Source of the DNA: Thermanaeromonas sp. C210
Lineage (GTDB): Bacteria; Bacillota; DSM-521; Neomoorellales; Neomoorellaceae
DNA: 64,000 nucleotides
Assembly: GCF_013167955.1 (NCBI RefSeq)
Contig: NZ_BLWF01000004.1
Span: 292,587-356,586, forward strand
Direction of reading: 5' to 3'
The position numbers were made by a program, and so were the translations under genes. This document shows, piece by piece, positions 8,604 through 18,396 of this stretch. The notes beneath the pieces were generated by a model, which saw only the letters and a program-made list of their open reading frames with translations, searched no databases and was not told the origin of the DNA. Positions within the stretch are counted from its first letter, which is position 1; the number at the start of each line of letters is the position of its first letter.

Positions 8604-11354
8604 TCACCGGAAATACAACCACACCACCCGCCGTAACGGCCGGAGGAAATAATGTTCTATTCCTTGGAGATAGGTCCTCCAGCCCGCAGCCAGCAACACC
8701 AGAGCCCAGTGAAAAAGGTTAAGCGGTGCCGTGTGGAAAACCCTCTGTAGGGGAGGCCAGTAGATCACCAAAACCTGCATGACGGCCGAGCAGGCGGTGG
8801 CCAGTACCAGATGTTTGTTGCTGAAATAGCCCACAGCAAAGGGCGACGCGTCTTCGGAGCGACATTCGTAGACGGCAAAGAGCTGGGCAAAGACCAGGGT
8901 GGTGAAGGCCAGGGTGCGGGCCGTGGCCAGATCGCCGTCGCCTAAAGCCAGCCCGGCCAGGAACACCAATACGGTAACCAGGCCGATCTGGAGGCCAAGG
9001 GAGATTATCCGCCAGCCCAGACCCCGGGCAAAAATACCCTCACCCGACCTATAGGGAGGCCGGGCCATTAAATCCGGCTCCCCGGGATCCATGCCCAGGG
9101 CCAGGGCGGGCAGTCCGTCGGTGACCAAGTTTATCCATAAAATCTGGATGGGAAGGAGCGGCAGGGGCAGGCCGGTTACCGCCGTTACAAACATGGTTAA
9201 TACTTCGCCCACGTTGCAGGAGAGAAGATAGCGGATAAACTTGCGAATGTTGCTGTAGATGCCCCGGCCCTCTTCTACGGCCGCCACAATGGTCGCGAAA
9301 TTATCGTCGGCGAGAATCATCGATGCGGCTTCTTTGGCCACATCGGTACCACTCCGGCCCATGGCAATGCCTATATCGGCTTCCTTGATGGCCGGCGCGT
9401 CATTCACCCCGTCCCCCGTCATGGCTACCACATGGCCGATCTTCTTTAAGGCCCGGACAATGCGCAGTTTTTGCAAGGGCGACGTCCGGGCATAAACCGC
9501 GACTTCTCCGGCCCGGACGGCCAATTCCTTGTCGGTTAACGCCTCGAGCTCCGTCCCCGTCATTACATTGTTCTCTTCGGCCGGGAGGCCCAGCTCCCGG
9601 GCTATGGCCTGGGCCGTTAAACGGTGATCGCCGGTAATCATCACTACTTCGATGCCAGCCCGCCGGCAGACCTCTATGGCCTCCCGGGCCTCGGTCCGTG
9701 GGGGATCGCTCATGCCGGCCAGGCCGATAAAGGTTAAATTCTCCTCCACGGCCTCGGGTGTCAGAGGAAGGGAAGGCGGAAGGTCCCGGTAGGCCAGGGC
9801 CAGGACCCGCAGAGCCCTCCGGGCCATAACCTCGTTTTGGGCCTGAATCTTGCGGCGCCACGGGGAGGTTAAGGGTACGGGCCCTCCTTCCAGGAGGAGG
9901 GAACTGCACCGGTTTAACAGCACATCGGGAGCGCCTTTGACGTAAACCCTGCGCCTGCCGCGGCTCTCATACACCACGCTCATACGCTTGCGTTCGGAAT
10001 CAAAGGGGATCTCTATCAGCCTGCGACCGTTCTTCTCCAGTTGTTCCCGCCAGATCCCCCCCTTAGCAGCCATTACCAGTAGGGCCCCCTCCGTCGGATC
10101 GCCGCTTATCTTCCAGTCCCTATTCCTTTTGCGGCCCCCCCTAAACCATCCTCCGACGGTCAAACCATTCCTCTCCAGAAGGGCGTTGTTGCACAGGGCA
10201 GCAGCTTTTAATAAGAGTTCCAGGGGGCCGTCTACCGGTGCTTTGTGCCCGTCTAGTAAGATATCTCCGTGGGGAGTATACCCCGTACCCGTTACCTCAT
10301 ACACCGTGTCATTAACGCATATCTGGCGGACCGTCATTTGGTTGGTCGTCAAAGTACCTGTTTTATCGGTGCAGATGACGGTGGCACAGCCCAAGGTTTC
10401 TACGGCCGGCAACTTCCGTACAATGGCCCGGCGGCGGGCCATCCTCTGGACCCCCATGGCCAGGCACACCGTCACCACGGCAGGTAAGCCTTCCGGAATG
10501 GCCGCCACCGCCAGGCTAACCCCCACCAGGAACATGCGGTAGGGGTCTTCACCCCTGCCCAGCCCGATAACCACCATCAGTCCGCAGATGACCAGACAGG
10601 CCAGCACCAGCCAGCTCCCCACCTGAGCCAGCCTTTTTTGCAGGGGAGTTTCTTCCTCCTTAACCTCCTGGATCATGCCGGCAATGTTTCCAATTTCGGT
10701 GGCCATCCCGGTGGCTACCACCAGGGCCTTAGCCCGGCCCCGGGTGACCACCGTACCCATGTACAGCATATTGCGGCGGTCTGCCAGGGATACTTCCCCA
10801 GGCAAAGGGCCAGGCTCCTTAGCCACCGGCTGGGATTCCCCCGTTAGAGGGGCTTCTTCTACCTCCAAATTGCTGGACGACAGCAACAGGGCATCGGCCG
10901 GCACCCGGTCCCCGCCTTCCACCAGGATGATATCTCCCGGCACCAGGTCCCGGGCCGGGATTCGCTGGACCTGAGCATCGCGGATAACGCGGGCAAAGGG
11001 AGCGGCCATTTCCCGCAAGGCTTCCAGGGATCGTTCTGCTCGGTATTCCTGGATTATACCCAGAAAGGCGTTAAGGAGGACAATGGCAATAATGGTAACG
11101 GCGTCCGCCACTTCACCTAAGAAAAGGGAGATCACCGTGGCCCCCAGAAGAACCCACACCATGAAATCGCTGAATTGCCGGAGGAAAAGCTGCCATGGAG
11201 AAACACCGGATTTCCCGCGAAGCTGGTTGAAACCCGTTTCCTTCAGGCGTCGCCGGGCCTCTTCGCCCGTCAAACCGTATTCCCCGTTGCTCCGCAAAGC
11301 CTGAAGGGCCTGGGAAGGCTCCATCTGGTACCACCGGCTGCTCTTGACGTGCAT
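8604..11354 (-). CDS. P-type ATPase, calcium-pump (P2A/SERCA-like) class
   Basis: Cation-exporting P-type ATPase of 916 residues. In order: a cation-ATPase N-terminal segment (1-70), helices M1-M2 (about 62-103), actuator domain with TGES at 171-174, M4 with IPEGL at 286-290, phosphorylation motif DKTGTLT starting at Asp330, the hinge motif TGDGVNDAPA near 635, and four C-terminal helices that include WINLVTDGLPALALG. The PEGL and NLVTDG motifs favour Ca2+ (or Mn2+) over Na+/K+ transport, but the ion is inferred. ATG 11354 has GAGAGG 5 nt upstream. It is divergent from rqcH. Confidence 0.93.
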   Translation of the reverse strand: MHVKSSRWYQMEPSQALQALRSNGEYGLTGEEARRRLKETGFNQLRGKSGVSPWQLFLRQFSDFMVWVLLGATVISLFLGEVADAVTIIAIVLLNAFLGIIQEYRAERSLEALREMAAPFARVIRDAQVQRIPARDLVPGDIILVEGGDRVPADALLLSSSNLEVEEAPLTGESQPVAKEPGPLPGEVSLADRRNMLYMGTVVTRGRAKALVVATGMATEIGNIAGMIQEVKEEETPLQKRLAQVGSWLVLACLVICGLMVVIGLGRGEDPYRMFLVGVSLAVAAIPEGLPAVVTVCLAMGVQRMARRRAIVRKLPAVETLGCATVICTDKTGTLTTNQMTVRQICVNDTVYEVTGTGYTPHGDILLDGHKAPVDGPLELLLKAAALCNNALLERNGLTVGGWFRGGRKRNRDWKISGDPTEGALLVMAAKGGIWREQLEKNGRRLIEIPFDSERKRMSVVYESRGRRRVYVKGAPDVLLNRCSSLLLEGGPVPLTSPWRRKIQAQNEVMARRALRVLALAYRDLPPSLPLTPEAVEENLTFIGLAGMSDPPRTEAREAIEVCRRAGIEVVMITGDHRLTAQAIARELGLPAEENNVMTGTELEALTDKELAVRAGEVAVYARTSPLQKLRIVRALKKIGHVVAMTGDGVNDAPAIKEADIGIAMGRSGTDVAKEAASMILADDNFATIVAAVEEGRGIYSNIRKFIRYLLSCNVGEVLTMFVTAVTGLPLPLLPIQILWINLVTDGLPALALGMDPGEPDLMARPPYRSGEGIFARGLGWRIISLGLQIGLVTVLVFLAGLALGDGDLATARTLAFTTLVFAQLFAVYECRSEDASPFAVGYFSNKHLVLATACSAVMQVLVIYWPPLQRVFHTAPLNLFHWALVLLAAGWRTYLQGIEHYFLRPLRRVVWLYFR

Positions 11355-11448
11355 ATGTCCTCTCGCCCCTTTAACTGCTAAGGCTGGTCCACGTTAATCT
11401 TTATGCCTGTCCTTCAGGGAAAAGAACTAGGTGAAAGGAAGGGCTTCG

Positions 11449-11457
11449 TGCTATACT
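11449..11457 (+). promoter_or_regulatory. Extended -10 promoter for rqcH
   Basis: TGCTATACT at 11449-11457 is an extended -10 element (TGn plus a 5/6 match to TATAAT). No good -35 hexamer is seen. It would start a leader of about 100 nt before the GTG at 11566. Confidence 0.5.
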
Positions 11458-11463
11458 CGGTAA

Positions 11464-11550
11464 AAGAGGGCGCTGGTTCGCCGAGGGTCGGGAACGGGCC
11501 TCAGCCGGCAACCCGCTCCCGACGGCAACCGCGATTCTCCGGGAGTAACG
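11464..11550 (+). promoter_or_regulatory. Structured GC-rich leader of rqcH
   Basis: The leader can fold into several hairpins. GGCG/CGCC closes a short loop near 11472-11485, and GTCGGGA pairs with TCCCGAC with an inner CGGG/CCCG stem around a loop containing GCCGGCAA. A second GGCAACC follows near 11523-11530. I could not match it to a known riboswitch. The fold was judged by eye only. Confidence 0.35.
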
Positions 11551-11565
11551 AAAGGAGCAATTACC

Positions 11566-13386
11566 GTGGCTGTGGACGGCCTTTTCTTGAGCTCGGTTAC
11601 GGCAGAACTCTCCCCCTGGGTGGGTAGTCGTGTGGACCGGGTATATCAGCCGGATAAAGATACTATTATCCTTCACCTGCGCCGGGGGCGGGAGACTAAA
11701 AGACTCCTAATGTCTGCCCATGCGGAGTATTGCCGCCTCCATTTTACCGACGCCAACCCGCCCAATCCCCCCCAACCTCCCCTGTTTTGCATGGTCCTGC
11801 GCAAGCACGTGCAGGGTGGTCTCCTTACCGCCATACAACAGGTTGGGCTGGAGAGGGTAATAGAACTGCACTTCTCCTCGACTGATGAGGTGGGCCGCAG
11901 CGTACAACGCATCCTGGTGGTGGAGATCATGGGCAAGCATTCCAACATCATCCTCCTGGAACCGGGCGGCACCATCATCGACGCCCTGCGTCGGTACACC
12001 CATGCCGTGAGCCGCTACCGGGAAGTACTCCCGGGCCGGCCCTACGTGCCTCCCCCGCCCCAGGGCAAGAGGGACCCCCGGAGCCTGGATCCGGAAGAAT
12101 TTAGCCGAATAATCTTCCAGGGCTCTTGGGAAAAGTCCTTAAAATCCCTTCTAGTAAAATCCCTCGACGGCATAGGCCTCCAGACTGCGGTGGAAATCCT
12201 TCACCGGGCTGGTTTGTCGCCGGACACAACCGCCGAGGTCTGCGGCGAGCACGAAATAGCCCGCCTCTGGCAGGCCCTCCAGGAGGTGCTGGTGTCCGTG
12301 CAGCCCTCGAACTGGCAGCCGACGGTCGTCAGAAACCGGGATAGAACCGCGGTGGCCTTTGCCGCCTTTAATCTTCTACAGTTCGGGGACTTGGCCCGCG
12401 AATTTTTTCCGTCCCCTTCCCAGGCCTGCGAAGTTTTTTACGAGGAGAAAAGAAGGGAAAATCTCTTCATCGGTCGCAGGCGTTCTTTGTCCGGCCTTAT
12501 CGAGCGAGAGCTAAGGCGCTGCTTAAAAAAAGAGGCCCTCCAGGCCGAAACCGTAGCGGCTGCTGCCGGAGCCGAACAATGGCGGCTTTACGGAGAACTC
12601 ATTGCTGCCAATATGTACCGCCTCAAGAAGGGGATGGATTCCTTCACAGCCGAAAATTTTTACGACCCGGGAGTCCCGGAGTTAACTATCGAGCTTGACC
12701 CCTCCCTTACCCCTGCAGAGAATGCCGAACGCTATTTTAGCCGCTATCATAAGGTTAAGAACGCGGCCCTCCAGGCCGCCCTCCAGCTTGAACAAACGCG
12801 GGAGGAGATGGCCTATCTTAATTCGGTGGCCCAGGCGCTGGAGATGGCTGAAACCCTGGAAGACCTGGAGGAGATCGGCCAGGAACTGGTCCGGGCGGGC
12901 TATCTGCCGCCCGAGGAAAAAGACAAAAAACCCTCTGGGAAAACCAAAGAAAAGGAGCGCGCGGGTCTTTCCCGTCCCCTGCAGCTCCTTTCCGGCGACG
13001 GTTTTACCATCCTCGTGGGTAAGAATAACCGGCAGAACGATTATTTAAGTTTAAAGCTCGCTAAGGGGGAGGATATCTGGCTCCACGCCAAGGATGTCCC
13101 GGGATCCCATGTCCTCATCCGCACCAGGGGACGGCCGGTCCCCGACCGCACCCTGGAGGAAGCAGCGGGCCTCGCTGCTTACTTCAGCCGGGCCCGCCAA
13201 GCCAAGCGAGTGGCAGTAGACTACACCCTAGCCAAGTATGTTCGCAAACCGCCGGGTGCCAGGCCAGGTATGGTGATCTACGACCATCACCACACTGTCT
13301 ATGTGGCGCCCATTTCCCCCAGTATGCTGACAGCGGCCTCCACCGGGTCGGGGGCCGAAATTACCGGACGTCCCACCACCAGGTAG
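11566..13386 (+). CDS. rqcH: Ribosome-quality-control factor RqcH (NFACT/FbpA family)
   Basis: RqcH binds 50S subunits with a stalled peptidyl-tRNA and adds C-terminal alanine tails that target the chain for degradation; older annotations call it fibronectin-binding protein A. The 606 residues contain an NFACT-N domain (starting MAVDGLFLSSVTAEL, with EIMGKHSNIILLE near 125), a helix-hairpin-helix and coiled-coil middle and an NFACT-R domain from about 480 (ILVGKNNRQNDYL, WLHAKDVPGSHV). GTG 11566 has AAAGGAG 8 nt upstream. After the usual end (VIYDHHHTVYVAP) it runs on about 24 residues antisense to pyrF. Confidence 0.94.
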   Translation: MAVDGLFLSSVTAELSPWVGSRVDRVYQPDKDTIILHLRRGRETKRLLMSAHAEYCRLHFTDANPPNPPQPPLFCMVLRKHVQGGLLTAIQQVGLERVIELHFSSTDEVGRSVQRILVVEIMGKHSNIILLEPGGTIIDALRRYTHAVSRYREVLPGRPYVPPPPQGKRDPRSLDPEEFSRIIFQGSWEKSLKSLLVKSLDGIGLQTAVEILHRAGLSPDTTAEVCGEHEIARLWQALQEVLVSVQPSNWQPTVVRNRDRTAVAFAAFNLLQFGDLAREFFPSPSQACEVFYEEKRRENLFIGRRRSLSGLIERELRRCLKKEALQAETVAAAAGAEQWRLYGELIAANMYRLKKGMDSFTAENFYDPGVPELTIELDPSLTPAENAERYFSRYHKVKNAALQAALQLEQTREEMAYLNSVAQALEMAETLEDLEEIGQELVRAGYLPPEEKDKKPSGKTKEKERAGLSRPLQLLSGDGFTILVGKNNRQNDYLSLKLAKGEDIWLHAKDVPGSHVLIRTRGRPVPDRTLEEAAGLAAYFSRARQAKRVAVDYTLAKYVRKPPGARPGMVIYDHHHTVYVAPISPSMLTAASTGSGAEITGRPTTR

Positions 13387-14018
13387 GAGGCGCCCCGGCG
13401 TACGGCCTCTCCCGGCGTCAGCACCCGGCTCTGGTCGTCACTCCGGCTGCCCTGGGGCCGGATTCCCGGGGTAACGATGACCCAATCCGGCCCGCAGGCC
13501 CTGCGAATGGCTTCCAGCTCGAGGGCCGAAGCCACCACCCCGTCCAGGCCGCATTCCCGGGCCAGGCGGGCCCAGAACACTACCTGCTCCACCAGGCCCC
13601 GGCGAACCCCCACCTCCTCCCGGAGGCCGGCTTCGTCCAGGCTGGTAAGCACCGTCACGGCAATGAGGAGGGGAGCCCGTCTCCCCTGCCCGTCCGCCTC
13701 GTCCTTCACGGCCTCTACCGCTGCCCGCAGCATTTGGCTGCCGCCTGCAGCGTGGACGTTCAGCATATCCACCCCATGGCGCACCAGGGCCCGCGCGGCC
13801 CGGGCAACGGTGTTGGGTATGTCGTGGAGCTTTAAGTCGGCAAAAACCCGCCCGCCCCGTTCCTTGATCATGTGGACGGCCGCCGGGCCCGCCGCCGTAT
13901 AAAGTTCCAAACCCACCTTAAACATGCCTACATAAGGGGCGAGCTTGGCCACCAGTTTCTCTGCCGCCCCCAAGTCGGCTACGTCTAAAGCGACAATCAG
14001 TTTATCCCGGTTTGACAA
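13299..14018 (-). CDS. pyrF: Orotidine 5'-phosphate decarboxylase
   Basis: Last step of UMP synthesis, decarboxylating OMP. The 239-residue TIM-barrel protein has the catalytic Asp-Lys-x-x-Asp signature in ADLKLHDIPNTV (about 60-71) and the phosphate-binding end TPGIRPQGSRSDDQSR near 180-195. The TTG start at 14018 has GGGAGG about 9 nt upstream. It follows carB after 24 nt and is the last gene of the pyr operon. Its last 88 nt overlap rqcH in convergent orientation, leaving no room for a terminator between them. Confidence 0.96.
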   Translation of the reverse strand: MSNRDKLIVALDVADLGAAEKLVAKLAPYVGMFKVGLELYTAAGPAAVHMIKERGGRVFADLKLHDIPNTVARAARALVRHGVDMLNVHAAGGSQMLRAAVEAVKDEADGQGRRAPLLIAVTVLTSLDEAGLREEVGVRRGLVEQVVFWARLARECGLDGVVASALELEAIRRACGPDWVIVTPGIRPQGSRSDDQSRVLTPGEAVRRGASYLVVGRPVISAPDPVEAAVSILGEMGAT

Positions 14019-14042
14019 AGGTCCGTACCTCCCGTTTTCTGT

Positions 14043-17000
14043 TTATTCGCGCGACCGGACATACTCCTGCAAGGGCTTTACTGACACTGCGCGGCCGCGG
14101 CGCAGGGCCTGCAGGAGGGCGCGGGCCGTGTCCAGGGAGGTGAGGCAGGGAAGCCCCATCTCCGCCGCCGCCCGCCGGATTTTGAACCCGTCCCGCTCCG
14201 GCATCCTCCCCCGGGTAAGGGTGTTAATGATGAGGTGAACCCGGTTGCTGCGAATGTAGTCCAGGATATTGGGCGAGCCCTCCCTGATCTTACCCACCCG
14301 CTCTACAAAGAGGCCGGCGGCAGCCAGGGCGCCCGCCGTGCCCGCTGTGGCCACGATCTTAAATCCCAGCTGCGCAAATTCCCTGAGCAAGGGGACCGCC
14401 TCGGCCTTATCCTTGTCCGCAATAGTAGCCAGTAACGTACCCCTTTCCGGAACGGCATACCCCGCGGCCACCAGCCCTTTATAGAGGGCGATCTCAAAAC
14501 ACGGATCGATGCCCAACACTTCCCCCGTGGATTTCATTTCCGGCCCCAAAAAGGTGTCCACCTGCCACAGCTTACCGAAGGAGAAGACCGGCACTTTAAC
14601 GGCCGTATAACCGCCTGTAGGCCACAGCCCTCCCCGATAACCCTGTTCCTTTAAGGTGCGGCCCAGCATAATGTTGACGGCCAGGGCCACCATGGGCACC
14701 CCCGTAACCTTGCTGAGATAAGGCACCGTCCGGCTCGAACGGGGGTTCACTTCCAAAACGTACAACTCTCCCCGGTGGAGGACGAACTGGATGTTGAGCA
14801 ATCCTTTTATCCGCAGAGCCCGGGCCAATTTCAGGGTATAGGCTGTCACTTTTTCTTCCCATTCCGGGGTTAAAGAGCGGGCCGGGTAGATGGCAATACT
14901 GTCGCCGGAATGGACCCCCGCCCGCTCCACGTGTTCCATAATACCGGGGATCAGCACTTCTTCCCCGTCGCTCACGGCATCCACCTCTAATTCGAGGCCC
15001 GGCAGGTACTTATCCACCAGCACCGGATGCTCCGGCGCTACCCTTATAGCCGTGGTAGCATATTCTAGGAGCTCCCCTTCATGGTGGACGATCTCCATGG
15101 CCCGGCCGCCCAGCACATAAGAAGGCCGCACCAGCAAGGGAAAGCCCAGCTCTTTGGCCAGCCTGGTCACCTGCTCCAGTGAGACGGCCGTGCCTCCCGG
15201 GGGTCGCGGGATTTGTAATTCTTCTAGAAGAGCATCGAACTTCTGCCGGTCTTCGGCCCGATCGATATCCTCCACCGACGTCCCCAGGATTTTGAAGCCC
15301 GCGGCCTCTACGGCGCGCGCCAGGTTAAGGGCCGTCTGGCCGCCGAACTGCACCACCACTCCCTGGGGTTGCTCCTTGCGCAATACATTGACAACCTCTT
15401 CCGGAGTGAGGGGCTCGAAGTAAAGGCGGTCGGAGGTATCGAAGTCGGTGCTCACGGTTTCAGGATTATTATTTATCATGATAGAGGTGACGCCGGCCCG
15501 GCGCAGGGCCCAGGCTGCATGTACGCAGCTGTAGTCGAACTCGATACCCTGGCCTATCCGGATGGGCCCGGAACCCAGTACCGCCACCTTGGGTCCTGGC
15601 GCGGCTTCTCCTTCGTCTTCCCCGCCGCCATAGGTGGAATAAAAATAAGGCGTATCGGCTTCAAATTCAGCGGCACAGGTATCCACCGTCTTGTAGGCCG
15701 GTTGTAAATTGTTCTGCTCCCTCCGGCGCCGCACTTCGGCCTCCTCCAGGCCCGCCAGGCGGGCCACCCGGGCATCGCTCAAGCCCCTTTCCTTGGCCCG
15801 GCGCAGAAGCTCCGCCGTCAAGGCGGGTCCCGCCTCCCTCAATCTAACTTCCAGTTGAACGATGTTCCTGATTTTGGCCAGGAAAAAGGGATCTATGCCT
15901 GTTAGGGAGTTTAGCTCTTCGATACTCCAGCCGCGGCGCAAGCCCTCCGCTATGGCCCAGAGCCGTTCGTCGTCAGCCTCGGCAATCTTTTGCCTCAGGC
16001 ACTCGTCGTTGAAGCGGGCCCAATTCTCCAGCCACAGGCCGTCGACTTTGAGATCCAGGGACCGGATGGCCTTGAGGAGGGCTCCTTCAAAGGAACGGTC
16101 AATGGCCATTACTTCCCCGGTGGCCTTCATCTGGCTGCCCAAGGTCCTGTCGGCGCCAGCAAATTTATCGAAGGGGAACCGGGGAAGCTTGATCACGCAG
16201 TAGTCCAGGGCCGGCTCGAAGCAGGCGGTGGTCTGCCGGGTAACGGCGTTAGGTATCTCGTCTAAGGTGTAACCCAGGGCCACCTTGGCCGCCACGCGGG
16301 CAATGGGATAACCGGTAGCCTTGGAAGCCAGGGCACTAGAACGGCTGACCCGGGGATTAACTTCGATAACGTAATATTGACGGCTTTGGGGATCCAGGGC
16401 AAATTGGGTGTTGCAGCCGCCCTCTATTCCCAGGGCCCGAATGATTTTTAAAGCCGCCGCACGCAGCATGTGATATTCCTTATCGGATAAGGTCTGGGAG
16501 GGAGCCACCACCATGCTGTCCCCGGTATGGATGCCCACCGGGTCGATGTTTTCCATATTGCAGACGGTAATACAGTTGTCGGCTCCGTCCCGCATGACCT
16601 CGTACTCTATCTCTTTCCACCCGGCCACCGACTGTTCCACCAGCACCTGGTGGATGAGGCTCAGGTGCAAACCCTTGGTGACAATCGCTTTTAATTCTTC
16701 CTCATCGCGGGCCACGCCGCCACCGGTCCCGCCCAGGGTATAGGCCGGCCTTACAATGAGGGGATAACCGTTTTGAGCGGCAAATTCCAAAGCCTCTTCC
16801 CAGCGGGTAACAATGCGGCTGGCGGGAACAGGCTCGCCGATGGCCTCCATGAGTGCCTTAAACTGCTGCCGATCTTCGGCCCGCCGGATGGCCTCCAGCG
16901 GGGTACCCAGGAGGCGAGTACCTGCTTCCTCCAGGACGCCCGCCTCGGCCAGTTGCAGGGCTAAATTCAAACCCACCTGGCCCCCCAGGGTGGGCAGAAG

Positions 17001-17255
17001 GCCGTCCGGGCGCTCCCGCCGAATAATTTGGGCTACGAAATCTAGATTTAGGGGTTCGAGGTACACCCGGTCGGCCATTTGAGCGTCGGTCATAATGGTG
17101 GCCGGGTTGGAATTCACCAGGACTACTTCCATACCTTCTTCCTTGAGGGCGCGGCAGGCCTGGGTCCCGGCATAATCAAACTCCGCTGCCTGGCCGATGA
17201 CGATGGGCCCTGAGCCGATGACCAAGATTTTCCGCAGGTCTTTCCGTAAAGGCAT
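14043..17255 (-). CDS. carB: Carbamoyl-phosphate synthase large subunit
   Basis: Makes carbamoyl phosphate from bicarbonate, ammonia (from CarA) and two ATP. The 1070 residues hold the two homologous ATP-grasp halves: the first starts [20 protein letters not shown], the second near 560 with [20 protein letters not shown]. The C-terminal MGS-type allosteric domain has the conserved ATAGTAGAL near residue 960. Length is full. ATG 17255 directly follows the TAG of carA. The pair serves pyrimidine synthesis in this PyrR-controlled operon, although arginine synthesis may also draw on it. Confidence 0.97.
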   Translation of the reverse strand: MPLRKDLRKILVIGSGPIVIGQAAEFDYAGTQACRALKEEGMEVVLVNSNPATIMTDAQMADRVYLEPLNLDFVAQIIRRERPDGLLPTLGGQVGLNLALQLAEAGVLEEAGTRLLGTPLEAIRRAEDRQQFKALMEAIGEPVPASRIVTRWEEALEFAAQNGYPLIVRPAYTLGGTGGGVARDEEELKAIVTKGLHLSLIHQVLVEQSVAGWKEIEYEVMRDGADNCITVCNMENIDPVGIHTGDSMVVAPSQTLSDKEYHMLRAAALKIIRALGIEGGCNTQFALDPQSRQYYVIEVNPRVSRSSALASKATGYPIARVAAKVALGYTLDEIPNAVTRQTTACFEPALDYCVIKLPRFPFDKFAGADRTLGSQMKATGEVMAIDRSFEGALLKAIRSLDLKVDGLWLENWARFNDECLRQKIAEADDERLWAIAEGLRRGWSIEELNSLTGIDPFFLAKIRNIVQLEVRLREAGPALTAELLRRAKERGLSDARVARLAGLEEAEVRRRREQNNLQPAYKTVDTCAAEFEADTPYFYSTYGGGEDEGEAAPGPKVAVLGSGPIRIGQGIEFDYSCVHAAWALRRAGVTSIMINNNPETVSTDFDTSDRLYFEPLTPEEVVNVLRKEQPQGVVVQFGGQTALNLARAVEAAGFKILGTSVEDIDRAEDRQKFDALLEELQIPRPPGGTAVSLEQVTRLAKELGFPLLVRPSYVLGGRAMEIVHHEGELLEYATTAIRVAPEHPVLVDKYLPGLELEVDAVSDGEEVLIPGIMEHVERAGVHSGDSIAIYPARSLTPEWEEKVTAYTLKLARALRIKGLLNIQFVLHRGELYVLEVNPRSSRTVPYLSKVTGVPMVALAVNIMLGRTLKEQGYRGGLWPTGGYTAVKVPVFSFGKLWQVDTFLGPEMKSTGEVLGIDPCFEIALYKGLVAAGYAVPERGTLLATIADKDKAEAVPLLREFAQLGFKIVATAGTAGALAAAGLFVERVGKIREGSPNILDYIRSNRVHLIINTLTRGRMPERDGFKIRRAAAEMGLPCLTSLDTARALLQALRRGRAVSVKPLQEYVRSRE

Positions 17256-18338
17256 CTAAACCACCTCCCGCCCGCCGGTGACCAGGTCTAAAAACCTTTG
17301 CAGTATATGGGCGCTGTCCGAAGGTCCGGGGGCAGCCTCGGGGTGATACTGGACGGAAAAAACGGGCAGGTAGCGGTGGCCGAGGCCCTCCACGGTGCCG
17401 TCGTTAAGATTAATATGGGAAATATAGACTTCCGGGGGCAGGGAATCGGCCCGGATGGCGTACCCGTGGTTTTGAGCTGTGATGTACACGCGTCCGCTGG
17501 TCAACTCTTTCACGGGATGGTTGACCCCCCGGTGTCCGAAGGAAAGCTTGTAGGTATCTCCACCCAGGGCGAGGGCGATCAATTGGTGGCCCAGGCAAAT
17601 CCCCAGCAGGGGCACTCGACCCAGCAAATCCCGTACCGTTTGGACACCGTAGGGCACATCTTTAGGGTTTCCCGGGCCGTTGGAGATCACCACTCCGTGG
17701 GGCCTCATGGCCAAAATATCCGCCGCCGTACTGCGGGCCGGCATTACTATTACCGTGCAGCCCCGCCGCTGGAACCACCGCAAGATACTCCTTTTTACCC
17801 CCAGGTTGTAAACCGCGATACGGGGGGAACCCCCCGTCAGGACATAAGTTTCGGTATTGGTTACTGCGGGTACCAGTTGATCGCCGTGTAAGGGAGGAAC
17901 TTGAGGGGCGAGAAGCTTTAACTCTTCCAGGTCCGCTCCCCCACAGGCCAGGATACCGCGCATGGTACCCCGGTTACGCAGGTGGCGGGTAAGGGCCCTG
18001 GTATCCACCCCCTGGATGGCCGGGAGGCGGTGGCGTTGCAGGTAGGAGGCCAGGTCCTCCGCGGCCCGCCAGTGGCTCGGCTCCGGGCAGGCCTCGTGGA
18101 CCACTAGTCCTAGAGCGTTAGGCCTGTCTGCTTCTTCGTCCTCGGGGTTCAGGCCGTAATTGCCGATTAGAGGATAGGTCAGGACCACTATTTGTCCGCA
18201 ATATGACGGGTCAGTCAGTACTTCCTGGTAGCCGGTCATACCGGTGGCAAAAACCACTTCTCCGTGGCACGAGGAGCTGTAACCTATAGCCTCCCCCCTG
18301 AATATCGTCCCGTCTTCCAGAACCAGATACCCTTCCAT
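17256..18338 (-). CDS. carA: Carbamoyl-phosphate synthase small subunit
   Basis: Glutaminase subunit that channels ammonia to CarB. The N-terminal half (about 1-140) has LVLEDGTIFRGEAIGY and TGMTGYQEVLTDPSYCGQ. The C-terminal class I amidotransferase domain has the nucleophile Cys in LGICLGHQL (about 245) and the catalytic His in FSVQYHPEA (about 330). The 360 residues are the normal length. The gene lies between pyrC and carB, with its stop touching the carB start. Confidence 0.97.
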   Translation of the reverse strand: MEGYLVLEDGTIFRGEAIGYSSSCHGEVVFATGMTGYQEVLTDPSYCGQIVVLTYPLIGNYGLNPEDEEADRPNALGLVVHEACPEPSHWRAAEDLASYLQRHRLPAIQGVDTRALTRHLRNRGTMRGILACGGADLEELKLLAPQVPPLHGDQLVPAVTNTETYVLTGGSPRIAVYNLGVKRSILRWFQRRGCTVIVMPARSTAADILAMRPHGVVISNGPGNPKDVPYGVQTVRDLLGRVPLLGICLGHQLIALALGGDTYKLSFGHRGVNHPVKELTSGRVYITAQNHGYAIRADSLPPEVYISHINLNDGTVEGLGHRYLPVFSVQYHPEAAPGPSDSAHILQRFLDLVTGGREVV

Positions 18339-18396
18339 TTTGGCTTCTCACCCCTTGGGCCTATGATTGAAGGTCGCGCTACCCTGCAGCCGGAAC

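Noticed and set aside
11464-11550. SAM-I/SAM-IV riboswitch in the rqcH leader
   Set aside because: Only the GCCGGCAACC piece fits; the conserved GGTGC partner and overall junction are missing. Kept only as a structured leader.
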